A stretch of 64,000 bases of DNA from Streptomyces sp. H39-S7 (GCF_027158205.1 NZ_JAPVLU010000047.1:1-64000), one strand, 5' to 3'. Shown: positions 50,467 to 61,241, numbered from the stretch's first letter. Notes: a model not told the origin generated them from the sequence alone. A program made the numbers and translations.

Positions 50467-51236
50467 GCCCCACCACCGTTCGCCGCCGGGTCCAGTGCCC
50501 CGGTCATCGCGCCGACCAGTTCCTCGACCGATGACTGCGCGGCGGTGAACCGCGCGACCCGGCGGCCCAGCCGCAGTACCTCGACGCGGTCCGCCACCGA
50601 CAGCACCTCGGGCATGTTGTGGCTGATCAGGACGACGGCGATACCGCGGTCCCGGACGCGCCGGATGGTGTCGAGCACCCGACCGCGCTGCACCACGCCG
50701 AGGGCGGCGGTCGGTTCGTCCATGAAGATGATCCGATTGGCGAAGGCGACCGCCCTGGCCACCGCGACCGACTGGCGCTGGCCGCCCGACAGGGAGGCGA
50801 CGGGGACGTTCACGTCCCGCAGGTCGACCCCGAGTTCGGCGAAGGCCGTGACGGCCGACCGGCGCATCGCCGCCCGGTCGAGCACGTGGAGCCGTCCGAG
50901 CAGGCCGCTGCGGAACAGCTCCCGGCCCAGGTGCAGATTGGCCGCCGCGTCCAGGTCCGGCGCGAGCGCCAGGTCCTGGTAGACGGTCTCGATGCCGTAC
51001 CGCCGGGCGTCCAGGGGGCTGGTCAGCCGCACCGGCGCGCCGTCCACCAGGATCTGCCCGCCGTCCGGTCTGATGGTGCCGGACAACGTCTTGACCAGAG
51101 TGCTCTTCCCGGCGCCGTTGTCGCCGATGAGTGCGACGACCTCACCGGGCCAGGCGGTGAAATCAGCACCCTGGAGAGCCTGGACATGACCGAAGTGCTT
51201 GGTCACCCCCCGCGCCTCCAGGAGTGGTTCTGCCAT
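50463..51236 (-). CDS. CUT2-type sugar ABC transporter ATPase, single-domain
   Basis: The 257-residue ATPase has Walker A GDNGAGKST (38-46), an early YGIETVYQDLALAPDLDAAA loop, signature ASLSGGQRQSVAVARAVAFA and Walker B IIFMDEPTAALGV. RbsA-type proteins usually contain two such domains in about 500 residues; here there is only one, as in FrcA-like importers, so it should act as a homodimer. ATG 51236 has GGGAGG 7 bases upstream. An AACGTT operator lies 20-34 bases before the start. Confidence 0.88.
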   Translation of the reverse strand: MAEPLLEARGVTKHFGHVQALQGADFTAWPGEVVALIGDNGAGKSTLVKTLSGTIRPDGGQILVDGAPVRLTSPLDARRYGIETVYQDLALAPDLDAAANLHLGRELFRSGLLGRLHVLDRAAMRRSAVTAFAELGVDLRDVNVPVASLSGGQRQSVAVARAVAFANRIIFMDEPTAALGVVQRGRVLDTIRRVRDRGIAVVLISHNMPEVLSVADRVEVLRLGRRVARFTAAQSSVEELVGAMTGALDPAANGGGA

Positions 51237-51255
51237 CGGGAAACCTCCCCGTGCC

Positions 51256-51270
51256 TTGGTAACGTTCTCA
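51256..51270. promoter_or_regulatory. LacI-type operator before the CUT2 importer operon
   Basis: TTGGTAACGTTCTCA has a central AACGTT palindrome and matches 13 of 15 positions of the site at 51423-51437. It lies 20-34 bases upstream of the ATPase ATG, where repressor binding would block the importer transcript. Confidence 0.6.
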
Positions 51271-51422
51271 GCGATTCCCGGATTGTGGGCGTGGCCTGAT
51301 GATGTGTCAATACTCCGCGCACAGGTGCCTTTCGGCCCTCCGGTACCGGACAGGCCCGTGTTTTGCGGCGTGGTGGGCACTCTTGACACGCCATCAGGGA
51401 CACGTCAAGAATCCTCTTTTGA

Positions 51423-51437
51423 TTGATAACGTTCACA
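51423..51437. promoter_or_regulatory. LacI-type operator before the GH92 gene
   Basis: TTGATAACGTTCACA matches the site at 51256-51270 in 13 of 15 positions. It lies about 80 bases before the GH92 start at 51517. The pair brackets the divergent promoters; a TTGACA at 51383-51388 lies between them, but its -10 is unclear. Confidence 0.6.
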
Positions 51438-51516
51438 TGCACTTCGAGCATCCTCCGTGCCTTCAGGACGCTGGCCTCGCGGGCGAGCGGCCTTCCCCAC
51501 GACAAGGTGGTCCTCC

Positions 51517-54500
51517 GTGCTCCGATCGCATTCCCTCCGGCACCGCGGTGCCCCCGGCGCCAATCCGCCTCCCGGCCGGCCCACCCCGTTGCTGAGATTC
51601 GGGACGGCCCTCTCCTGTCTGCTGCTGACCGCGGTGGGCGCGGTCGCCCTCGCCGCACCCCCCGCGCTGGCCGCGGTGGCGAACCCGACCCAGTACGTCG
51701 ATCCGTTCATCGGCACCGATGACAGCACCGCGCCCAACCCGGTGCCGGGCGGCGCCGGCGGAAGCACCTATCCGGGCGCGGTGGTCCCGTTCGGCGGGGT
51801 CCAGCTGAGCCCGGACACCCCGACCGCCTCGCCGTCCGGCTACCGTGCCTCGGACACCACCGTCGAGAGCTTCAGCGCCACCCACTTCGACGGGGCGGGC
51901 TGCTCGAACAACGAGGACCTGCCGATGCTCCCGATCACCGGAGCGCTGGGCACCTCGCCGGGTACCGGGTGGACCGGCTACGCGTCCGGCTACACCAAGG
52001 CGAACGAGTCCGCGGCGCCCGGCTACTACAAGACCCGGCTGGACAAGTACGCCACCAACGTCGAGCTGACCGCGACCACCCGCACCGGCATGGGCAAGCT
52101 CACCTACCCCGCCGGCACGGCCTCCAAGCTGCTGATCAACACCAGTCGCAGTGCCACCGGCAACCGCAGTGGGTCGGTCCAGATCAGCGGCTCGGAGGTC
52201 TCCGGCAGCGTCACCGCGGGCGGCTTCTGCGGCTCGTCGAAGACGTACCAGATCTTCTTCGACATCCGCTTCGACAAGGCCCCCACCGGGTTCGGTACCT
52301 GGAGCGGCGGGACGGTCACCGCGGGCTCGGCGAGTGCCAACGGCACCAACACCGGCGCCTATGTCACCTTCGACACCACGGCCGCCCAGAGCGTCCAGTT
52401 CAAGGTCGCGCTGTCGTACGTCAGCGTCGCGAACGCGAAGACCAACCTCACCACCGAGAACAACGGCTGGGACTTCAACGCCGTGCGCACCGCGGCGGAC
52501 ACCTCCTGGAACCAGATCCTCAACCGGGTCCAGATCCCCAGCGGCGGCGCCACCGAGCTGCTGAAGTTCTACACCGCCCTCTACCACGTCTTCCAGAGCC
52601 CGAACATCTCCAGCGACGTGAACGGCGACTACCGGGGATTCGACGGGGCGGTGCACAACTCCGCGCGCCCGGTCTACCAGAACTACTCCGGCTGGGACAT
52701 CTACCGTTCCTGGGCGGCCCTGATCGCGCTGATCGCGCCGACCGAGGCGAGTGACATCGCCAAGTCCATGGTCCTCGACGGTCAGCAGGGCGGCCTGCTG
52801 CCCAAGTGGTCGCAGCAGACCAACGAGGACTTCGTGATGACGGGCGATCCCGGGCCCATCATCGTGAGCAGCATGTACGCCTTCGGCGCCCGGGACTTCG
52901 ACACCGCCGCCGCGCTGGCGCTGATGGAGAAGTCCTCCAACGGCGGCACCATCCAGGGCACCGCGATCCGCGGCCGGCAGTCCACGTTCACCAGCCTGCA
53001 CTACATCAACGGCGACCCGTCGGACTCGCTGGAGTACTCGGCGTCCGACTTCGCCACGGCGCAGTTCGCCAAGTCGCTGGGCGACACGAGCAGCTACAAC
53101 ACGCACATGACGCGCGCCCAGTGGTGGCGCAACACCTACAACCCCGAGTCCGGCTTCGTCCACCCGCGCAACAGCGACGGCAGCTGGCCCTGGCCCCTGG
53201 ACCCGGCCAGCCAGTCCACCTTCACCGAGGGCAACGCGGCCCAGTACACCTGGATGGTCACCTACGACTTCGCCGGCCTCGTCAACTCGATGGGCGGCCG
53301 GCAGACCGCCGTACAGCGTCTGGACCACCACTTCACCGAGGTCAACGCCGGGCAGAGCCGGCCGTACTACTACATCGGCAACGAGCCGGAGCACGGTGTG
53401 CCGTGGGCGTACAACTACGCCCGGCACCCGTCCGGCGCGTCGGACGCGGTGCGCAAGGTGATGACCGAGTCGTTCACCACCGGGCCGGGCGGACTGCCCG
53501 GCAACGACGACCTGGGCGCGACCTCCGCCTGGTACGTCTGGGCCGCGCTCGGCATGTACCCCGCGACCCCCGGCGCCGACACGCTCGCCGTGCACGGCCC
53601 GACGTTCCCCTCGATCACGATCCAGCGGGCCGCGGGGGACATCACCATCAACTCCTCGGGCTCCGGCAGCTACGTCCAGGGCCTGAGCGTCAACGGCGCC
53701 GCCACCGGGCACAGCTACCTGCGCTACCCGGACGTGGCGGGTGGCGGGACGCTGAACTACACGATGGGCGGAACGCCGAGCGCGACGTGGGGCACCGGCG
53801 CCGCTGACGTGCCGCCGTCGTTCCAGGACGGCGCGACCTCGGTCCCCGCCGCTCCCGAACTGGGCGCGAACCTGGCCCTGGGCAAGCCGGTGACCAGCTC
53901 CGCGGCCCCCTGTGCCGCGGCCGAGTCGGTGGACAAGGCCGTCGACGGCTCGCTGAGGAGCAACAGCAAGTGGTGCACCAACACGGCGCCACCGACGGTG
54001 CAGGTCGATCTCGGCTCCGCGCAGTCGGTCTCCTCGTTCGTCGTCAAGCACGCCGGACTGGGCGGCGAGAACACCGCCTGGAACACCGGCGCGTACACGA
54101 TCCAGACGAGCACCGACGGCACGACGTGGACCGCCGCGGCGACCGTCACCGGCTCCCGGTCCAGCAGGACGTACAACGCGGTCTCCGCCCGGCAGGCGCG
54201 CTACGTCAGGCTGACCGTCAACACCCCCGGAAACACCGGGGCGACCGCGACGCGGATCTACGAACTGGAGGTCTACGGGGGCGGCAGCGGCGGCCCGAGC
54301 AATCTGGCGCTGAACCGGCCCGCCACCGGGTCGGTCTCCTGCAACACCACCGAGACGCCCGACAAGGCGGTCAACGGCAGCGTCTCCGGGGGCAACACCG
54401 ACAAGTGGTGCTCGGGCGCCACCGGGACCAGGACGCTCCAGGTCGACCTCGGCGCGTCGCACGCGCTCAGCTCCATCACCGTGCGGCACGCCGGCGCGGG

Positions 54501-54720
54501 CGGGGAGTCGGCCGGCTGGGACACCAAGGACTTCGATCTGCAGGTCTCCGCGGACGGCACGACCTGGACCTCGGTGGCCCAGGTGCGCGGCAACACCTCC
54601 GACGTCACGACCAACTCGTTCACCGCCACCGCCCGCTACGCCCGTCTCGCCGTCATCACGCCCACCCAGAACACCGACACCGCGGCCCGGATCTACGAAT
54701 TCGAGGTCTACGGCACCTGA
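51517..54720 (+). CDS. secreted GH92 alpha-mannosidase with two F5/8C (discoidin) domains
   Basis: The 1067-residue exoenzyme has a long Sec signal (cut near APPALA) and a GH92 double domain from VDPFIGTDDSTAPNPVPGGA to about residue 760. Key residues fit the calcium-dependent inverting family: Glu506 in SLEYSASDFATAQFAKSLGD as likely acid, Asp664/Asp665 in LPGNDDLGATSAWYVW as base region, and GAGCSNNEDLPMLPITG near the N-terminus. Two F5/8C carbohydrate-binding domains follow (about 785-920 and 925-1067). It should trim terminal mannose from mannan or N-glycans. GTG 51517 has AAGGTGG upstream; a GTG at 51457 is an alternative. Confidence 0.9.
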   Translation: MLRSHSLRHRGAPGANPPPGRPTPLLRFGTALSCLLLTAVGAVALAAPPALAAVANPTQYVDPFIGTDDSTAPNPVPGGAGGSTYPGAVVPFGGVQLSPDTPTASPSGYRASDTTVESFSATHFDGAGCSNNEDLPMLPITGALGTSPGTGWTGYASGYTKANESAAPGYYKTRLDKYATNVELTATTRTGMGKLTYPAGTASKLLINTSRSATGNRSGSVQISGSEVSGSVTAGGFCGSSKTYQIFFDIRFDKAPTGFGTWSGGTVTAGSASANGTNTGAYVTFDTTAAQSVQFKVALSYVSVANAKTNLTTENNGWDFNAVRTAADTSWNQILNRVQIPSGGATELLKFYTALYHVFQSPNISSDVNGDYRGFDGAVHNSARPVYQNYSGWDIYRSWAALIALIAPTEASDIAKSMVLDGQQGGLLPKWSQQTNEDFVMTGDPGPIIVSSMYAFGARDFDTAAALALMEKSSNGGTIQGTAIRGRQSTFTSLHYINGDPSDSLEYSASDFATAQFAKSLGDTSSYNTHMTRAQWWRNTYNPESGFVHPRNSDGSWPWPLDPASQSTFTEGNAAQYTWMVTYDFAGLVNSMGGRQTAVQRLDHHFTEVNAGQSRPYYYIGNEPEHGVPWAYNYARHPSGASDAVRKVMTESFTTGPGGLPGNDDLGATSAWYVWAALGMYPATPGADTLAVHGPTFPSITIQRAAGDITINSSGSGSYVQGLSVNGAATGHSYLRYPDVAGGGTLNYTMGGTPSATWGTGAADVPPSFQDGATSVPAAPELGANLALGKPVTSSAAPCAAAESVDKAVDGSLRSNSKWCTNTAPPTVQVDLGSAQSVSSFVVKHAGLGGENTAWNTGAYTIQTSTDGTTWTAAATVTGSRSSRTYNAVSARQARYVRLTVNTPGNTGATATRIYELEVYGGGSGGPSNLALNRPATGSVSCNTTETPDKAVNGSVSGGNTDKWCSGATGTRTLQVDLGASHALSSITVRHAGAGGESAGWDTKDFDLQVSADGTTWTSVAQVRGNTSDVTTNSFTATARYARLAVITPTQNTDTAARIYEFEVYGT

Positions 54721-54798
54721 TCCACCTCCCTCCGCCGATCACCCCCTCCCGGTGGTCACCTTCCCGGGCCCGGTCGCGTCCGGTGTGCTGGCATAGGA

Positions 54799-54814
54799 AT
54801 TGAACACGTTCAAT
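54799..54814. promoter_or_regulatory. perfect 7-2-7 palindrome before the ferritin-like gene
   Basis: ATTGAAC and GTTCAAT flank the dinucleotide AC, a form typical of TetR-family operators. It lies 51-66 bases before ATG 54865. No regulator gene is adjacent, so the binder must be encoded elsewhere. Confidence 0.5.
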
Positions 54815-54864
54815 GTTATGTTCTCCGTCATCGCACCAGAGATGACGTACGAGGTGGGGGCAGC

Positions 54865-55644
54865 ATGAGCGTGCACACATTCGCCGGCTGGACACGGGCG
54901 TTCGAGGCGGAGACCGAGCGCCGGCGCGCGCAGGGCGAACCGGACTGGGCGGGCGGCGCGAGCCTGCCGGGACCGCTCACCCGCAGCCTGCAGCGCTTCC
55001 AGGTCGGCGAGGACGGCGACGGAGCGAACCTGATCCGCAAGGCCGACGAGGCCGGCGACCGCGAGTACGCCGCGGCGGTGCGGCTGTTCGTGGCGGAGGA
55101 ACAGAACCACGCGCGACTGCTCGCGCTGCTGCTCGGCGCGGGCGGCATGCCGACCATCGCGGCCCACTGGAGCGACTCGGCCTTCGTCCGGCTGCGCCGC
55201 CTGCTGGGCCTGCGCCTGGAGTTGATGGTCCTGATGATCGCCGAGGTGGTGGCCCTGCGGTACTACCGGGCTGTCAGCGAGGGTGCCGGGGACCCGCTCG
55301 TGAGCGAGGTCGCGGCGCGGATCCTGGCCGACGAGCGGCGGCACGTCCCCTTCCACTGCCTGCGGCTGCGGGAGGCGCTCGGCGTGCTGCCCGGGGCGCT
55401 GCGCGTCCTGGTGCTGGCCAGCTGGCGGCTGCTGCTGCTCGGTGCCACCGCCGTCGTCGTCTGGGACCACGGCCCGGCGCTGCGCCATCTCGGCGTGCCG
55501 CGCCGCCGGTTCGTCGCCGATGTCATGCGGTCGTCCACGGACGTCGTCGCCGACATCCTGGGCGCCCGGTCGTTGCAGCCGTCCGGCGCGGCGCCCGCGC
55601 GGACGCGGGACCGGGCGGCGGCCTCGCCCGGCCGTGCCGCCTGA
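54865..55644 (+). CDS. ferritin-like diiron protein, membrane-associated
   Basis: The 259-residue protein has two ExxH motifs, FVAEEQNHARLL (Glu79, His82) and ILADERRHVPFHCL (Glu157, His160), plus Glu127 in the intervening helix, which together form a ferritin-like diiron site. Between and after them are hydrophobic helices (LELMVLMIAEVVALRYYRAV and ALRVLVLASWRLLLLGATAV), so it may associate with the membrane, as desaturase-like or rubrerythrin-like oxidases do. It could be a small oxidase or desaturase rather than a storage protein. It sits between the GH92 gene and the iron-regulated siderophore genes behind a palindromic operator. Confidence 0.7.
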   Translation: MSVHTFAGWTRAFEAETERRRAQGEPDWAGGASLPGPLTRSLQRFQVGEDGDGANLIRKADEAGDREYAAAVRLFVAEEQNHARLLALLLGAGGMPTIAAHWSDSAFVRLRRLLGLRLELMVLMIAEVVALRYYRAVSEGAGDPLVSEVAARILADERRHVPFHCLRLREALGVLPGALRVLVLASWRLLLLGATAVVVWDHGPALRHLGVPRRRFVADVMRSSTDVVADILGARSLQPSGAAPARTRDRAAASPGRAA

Positions 55645-55691
55645 TCGCGGCTTCGCGTCCGGGGCTCCCGCCCGAGCCCGAGGACATCGGC

Positions 55692-55710
55692 ATAGGTTAG
55701 GCTAACCTAA
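55692..55710. promoter_or_regulatory. iron box (DmdR/IdeR-type) before the siderophore operon
   Basis: ATAGGTTAGGCTAACCTAA contains a perfect 8-1-8 palindrome (55693-55709) and matches the actinobacterial iron box TTAGGTTAGGCTAACCTAA at 18 of 19 positions. It ends 30 bases before the entA start, so iron-bound DmdR1/IdeR should repress the operon. Confidence 0.88.
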
Positions 55711-55740
55711 GCAGATGTCGGGCAGGGTGAGGAGCAACCC

Positions 55741-56517
55741 GTGCAGTATCAAGAGCTGGCCGGCCGAACGGCATTGGTCACCGGCGCCGGCCAGGGCATA
55801 GGGGAGAGCGTCGCCCGTGCCCTCGCCGACCGCGGCGCGACCGTCGCCGTGGCGGACCGGGCGCCCGAAGGACTGGAGCGCCTGCGGTCCTCGTACGAAC
55901 CGGGCACCATCGCGGCCTACCCGCTCGACGTCACCGACCGCGCGGCCGTGGACGCCGCCTTCGCCGACATCGAGAAGAACGTCGGCCCGCTGGCCATCCT
56001 GGTCAACGTCGCCGGGATCCTGCGACCCGCCCCCGTCGTCGAACTCACCGACCAGGACTGGGCCGACACCTTCGCCGTCAACACCACCGGGGTCTTCCAC
56101 ACCTGCCGCGCCGCCGCCCGCCTCATGGTGGAGCGGCGCGGCGGGTCCATCGTGACCGTGGGCTCCAACGCGGCCGGCATCCCGCGGACGGGCATGGCCG
56201 CGTACGCCGCGTCCAAGGCCGCGGCGGCGATGTTCACCAAGTGTCTGGGGCTCGAGCTGGGACGCAGCCAGGTGCGCTGCAACGTCGTCTCGCCGGGCTC
56301 CACCGACACCCCCATGCAGCGGCAGTTGTGGTCCGGGCCCGAAGCCCCGGACTCGGTCCTCGACGGCGATCTCGCCTCGTACCGCACCGGCATTCCGCTC
56401 GGCCGCCTCGGCGATCCGTCCGACGTGGCCGAAGCCGTCGCGTTCCTGGTCTCCGACCGGGCGCGCCACATCACGATGCACGACCTGTACGTGGACGGCG
56501 GCGCGACCCTCCGCTGA
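55741..56517 (+). CDS. entA: 2,3-dihydro-2,3-dihydroxybenzoate dehydrogenase
   Basis: The 258-residue SDR enzyme has the cofactor motif TGAGQGIG (14-21), NVAG (89-92), catalytic Ser142 and the Tyr155-x3-Lys159 pair in YAASK. It is named as EntA because it leads an iron-box operon with isochorismate synthase and DHB-AMP ligase. It oxidises 2,3-dihydro-2,3-dihydroxybenzoate to 2,3-dihydroxybenzoate with NAD, a late step of catechol siderophore synthesis. GTG 55741 has GAGGAG about 8 bases upstream. Confidence 0.88.
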   Translation: MQYQELAGRTALVTGAGQGIGESVARALADRGATVAVADRAPEGLERLRSSYEPGTIAAYPLDVTDRAAVDAAFADIEKNVGPLAILVNVAGILRPAPVVELTDQDWADTFAVNTTGVFHTCRAAARLMVERRGGSIVTVGSNAAGIPRTGMAAYAASKAAAAMFTKCLGLELGRSQVRCNVVSPGSTDTPMQRQLWSGPEAPDSVLDGDLASYRTGIPLGRLGDPSDVAEAVAFLVSDRARHITMHDLYVDGGATLR

Positions 56518-56617
56518 CGGAGCGTCCTCCCGCCACACCTGCCACCAGGCCCCCGCGCGCACCCGAGAGTGCGCGCTCTCCGCCTGCCTCCTGCCTGACA
56601 CAGAATCGGAGCACCCC

Positions 56618-57828
56618 GTGACGACGGCACACGATGTCGCGCCCCATCCCGCCCCCCGCCGCACCGCGACGGCACACCCCGCCGTCGGAGCGGCCACGGC
56701 CCTGCTCGACGCCTACACCCCGGGTGACAACCGCTTCTTCGCCTCCCCCACTCGTACCCTCCTCGCACACGGCACGCGCGCGGTGGTCCCGCACGACGAC
56801 CGCCCCCTGCCGGAGCGGGTCGCCGCGACCCTGGAGGCCCAGCGCGCCGCCGGCAACCTCGCCCCCCTCGTTGTCGGCGCCATCCCCTTCGACCAGCACG
56901 CGCCGAGCGCCCTGACTGTCCCCGAGACCGTCCGCTGGTCGTCCCCCCTGAACGAGGACCCGCTCATAGCCCTGCCCGCGGAGGCCCCCGGCGCCCGCGT
57001 GTGGGACATCCGGCCGGTGCCCGAACCCGAGCAGTACGGGGCGGCCGTCGCGAACGCGGTGGAGCGGCTGCGCCGGCACGAGTTCAGCAAGGTCGTGCTC
57101 GCCCGCACCCTGGAGCTGGAGTCGACCGAACCCGTCGACGTACCCGCCCTGCTGCAGCGCCTGGCCCGCCGGGACGCCGGCGGCTACACCTTCGCCATGC
57201 CCACGGGACCCGGCCGCGCCCTGCTCGGCGCCAGCCCCGAACTCCTCGTCAGCCGGCGCGGCAACCAGCTCATCGCCAACCCCCTCGCGGGATCCGCGCC
57301 GCGCAGCCCCGACCTGGCCGAGGACGTCCGCAGGGCCGCCGCCCTGCTCGACTCGGCGAAGGACTCGCACGAACACGCCGTCGTCGTCGCGGCCGTGAGC
57401 CAGGCGCTCGCCCCGTACTGCGTGGACATCGACGTACCCGAGATGCCCACCCTCGTACGCACCGCCGCGATGTGGCACCTGTCGACGACCGTCACCGGAG
57501 TACTGCGGGACCAGCGGACGTCCGCCCTGGAGCTCGCCTGCGCCCTCCACCCCACCCCGGCGGTCTGCGGTACGCCGACCGCCACCGCGCGCGGCGTGAT
57601 CGAGGAACTCGAACCCTTCGACCGCGGCTTCTTCACCGGCATGGTCGGCTGGGGCGACGCCACGGGCGACGGCGAATGGGTCGTCACCATCCGGTGCGCG
57701 GAGGCCGAGGGCAGCATGCTGCGCCTGTACGCGGGAGCCGGCATCGTCGCCGCCTCCACACCCGGCGCGGAGACCGCGGAGACCGCCGCCAAGTTCGGTA
57801 CGTTCCTGCACGCCGTGGGAGCCGATCT

Positions 57829-57832
<4 letters not shown>
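56618..57832 (+). CDS. entC: isochorismate synthase
   Basis: The 404-residue chorismate-utilising enzyme carries the ADC-synthase/EntC core: [102 protein letters not shown] and [20 protein letters not shown]. It turns chorismate into isochorismate. GTG 56618 has GGAG 7 bases upstream. It overlaps the entE start (GTGA), so the two are coupled. The following step needs an isochorismatase (EntB), which is absent from this window. Confidence 0.92.
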
Positions 57833-59445
<1,613 letters not shown>

Positions 59446-59451
59446 CCGGCC

Positions 59452-59487
59452 CCCGGCGATGGGGGGCCTGGCACCACCATCGCCGGG
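59452..59487 (+). terminator. terminator of the entACE operon
   Basis: CCCGGCGATGG (59452-59462) and CCATCGCCGGG (59477-59487) form a perfect 11-bp stem followed by TGTTC, 7 bases after the entE stop. Confidence 0.65.
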
Positions 59488-59571
59488 TGTTCAACCCCAC
59501 TGACCTGGCCGTCCTCCTGTCGCAGACTCGTGCATGTCAGTCCACAGCGACAGAGCACGGGGAGTTCGGCG

Positions 59572-61092
59572 ATGACGGGTCACACGCGACGGGATGTAGT
59601 GCGCAGCGCGGCGATCGTGGCCGCGGGAGGGTTCGCGGCGCAGTTGGCGGGCGGCGGGGCCGCCGGGCTGACGCCGGCCGGCGCCGCGACGGAGGGCGGG
59701 GGAGGCGGCAGGTTCCCGTTCCTCCACGGGGCCTTCGCGCCGGTGACGAAGGAGGTGACGGCGTTCGATCTGCCGGTCACCGGCCGCATCCCCCGTGAGC
59801 TGAACGGCCGGTATCTGCGGAACGGCCCGAACGTGCTGGGCCTCGAGGACCCCCGGGCGCACCACTACATGCTCGGTGAGGGCATGGTGCACGGGGTCAG
59901 GCTGCGCGAGGGCCGCGCCGAGTGGTACCGCAACCGGTGGATCCGTTCGTCGGGCGTCGCCGGGAAGCTGGGCGAGCCGTACCACGGGCCGGTGCCGCGG
60001 GACGACTTCGCGAACAACACCCATGTCATCGCGCACCGGGGCCGGGTGCTGGCGTTGCAGGAGAGCGGGCCGCTGCCGTACGAGCTCGACGAGGAGCTGA
60101 ACACCGTCGGCACGTACGACTTCGGCGGGACGCTCGACGGCCCGTACACCGCGCACACCAAGTACGACGCCCACGCCGGCGAACTGCACGCCATCACGTA
60201 CTACCCGACGTGGGACCACGTCCGGCACCTCGTGGTCGACCCCGCCGGACGGGTGGTCAGGACCACCAGGATCCCGGTGGCGGACAGCCCGATGATGCAC
60301 GACTTCGCGCTCACCAGGAAGTACGTGATCGTCTTCGACATCCCCGTCACGTTCGACCCGGTGGCGGCCGAAGCGGGCAAACTGGTGCCGTACATCTGGA
60401 ACGACGACCACCCCGCACGGGTCGGGGTGCTGCCCCGGGACGGCGGGCGGATCCGCTGGTTCGAGGTGCCGCCGTACTTCCACTCGCACACCCTCAACGC
60501 CTACGACGAGGGCGACACGGTGGTCGTGGACATCACCACCTATCCGGCTCCCTTCCATGTCGACGGCCGGGGCTCCGACGGCCCGTCGTCGTTCACCACC
60601 CCGTCGCTGAACCGGTGGACCGTCGACCTGGCGCACGACCGGGTGCGGTTCGCCCAACTCGACGACCGCCCGCAGGAGTTCCCCCGGGTCAACGAGGCGC
60701 TGGTCTCCCGGCGCCACCGGTACGGCTACTCGGCGGCGGCCGCCGAGATGTTCACGGCGTACGAGACGGTCGACGGCGTCCCGCCCGACGAGTCCTTCAG
60801 CAACGCGCTGATCAAGCAAGACCTGGTCCGCGGCACTTCGCAGGTGCACCGGCTGCCGAAGGGCGCCGCGGCCGGCGAGGCGGTCTTCGTCGCCCGGCAC
60901 GGCTGCGACCCGCATCCGACGGCGGCCGAGGACGACGGCTACACGCTGGCGTACGTGCACGACCCGGATCGCGGGGCGTCCGACCTGGTGATCCTGTCCG
61001 CACAGGACTTCACCGGGAAACCCCTCGCCCGCATCCACCTGCCGGCCCGGGTGCCGCTCGGCTTCCACGGCAGCTGGATCGCCGACGAGTGA
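59572..61092 (+). CDS. carotenoid-oxygenase family protein with Tat-type export signal
   Basis: The 506-residue protein starts MTGHTRRDVVRSAAIVAAGG, a twin-arginine motif followed by a weakly hydrophobic stretch and an Ala-rich region, then a full carotenoid-oxygenase beta-propeller. The four iron-ligand histidines are present: His195 (TAHTKYD), His243 (MHDFALT), His306 (SHTLNAY) and His499 (GFHGSW). Tat export would allow folding with its iron inside before secretion; extracellular members of this family are rare. ATG 59572 has GGGGAG 8 bases before it. It lies between the ent operon and a second iron box. Substrate unknown: a phenylpropanoid, lignostilbene or catecholate is as likely as a carotenoid. 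Confidence 0.85.
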   Translation: MTGHTRRDVVRSAAIVAAGGFAAQLAGGGAAGLTPAGAATEGGGGGRFPFLHGAFAPVTKEVTAFDLPVTGRIPRELNGRYLRNGPNVLGLEDPRAHHYMLGEGMVHGVRLREGRAEWYRNRWIRSSGVAGKLGEPYHGPVPRDDFANNTHVIAHRGRVLALQESGPLPYELDEELNTVGTYDFGGTLDGPYTAHTKYDAHAGELHAITYYPTWDHVRHLVVDPAGRVVRTTRIPVADSPMMHDFALTRKYVIVFDIPVTFDPVAAEAGKLVPYIWNDDHPARVGVLPRDGGRIRWFEVPPYFHSHTLNAYDEGDTVVVDITTYPAPFHVDGRGSDGPSSFTTPSLNRWTVDLAHDRVRFAQLDDRPQEFPRVNEALVSRRHRYGYSAAAAEMFTAYETVDGVPPDESFSNALIKQDLVRGTSQVHRLPKGAAAGEAVFVARHGCDPHPTAAEDDGYTLAYVHDPDRGASDLVILSAQDFTGKPLARIHLPARVPLGFHGSWIADE

Positions 61093-61113
61093 CGTCAGGC
61101 CCCGCAGCGCTCC

Positions 61114-61144
61114 CGCGCCGCACCCGCCGTACGGGTGCGGCGCG
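61114..61144 (+). terminator. terminator after the exported carotenoid oxygenase
   Basis: CGCGCCGCACCCG (61114-61126) and CGGGTGCGGCGCG (61132-61144) form a perfect 13-bp stem with a 5-base loop, 21 bases after the stop. Confidence 0.7.
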
Positions 61145-61190
61145 CGGCCCGCTCGGCCGCCGGTGCGGGGGACTGTCCACCCATAGAAGG

Positions 61191-61209
61191 TTAGGTTAGC
61201 CTACCCTCA
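61191..61209. promoter_or_regulatory. second iron box (DmdR/IdeR-type)
   Basis: TTAGGTTAGCCTACCCTCA matches the iron-box consensus at 16 of 19 positions, the left half being perfect. It lies 33 bases before the small ORF at 61242 and controls the siderophore-interacting protein gene. Confidence 0.78.
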
Positions 61210-61241
61210 TATTGTCTCCCCGAGAGAGAAGCTGCCCCGCC

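Noticed and set aside
47030-50476. Very long minus-strand open frame across the LacI gene and CUT2 importer
   Set aside because: It runs over the known genes in another frame with a composition of Arg/Pro/Gly/Ala typical of high-GC shadow frames and no domain.
51463-54489. About 1000-codon minus-strand frame opposite the GH92 gene
   Set aside because: It lies antisense to a fully supported GH92 gene and has low-complexity composition.
55714-55800. 28-codon frame from ATG 55714 just after the first iron box
   Set aside because: It overlaps the entA start in another frame, and the GAGGAG site is better spaced for GTG 55741.
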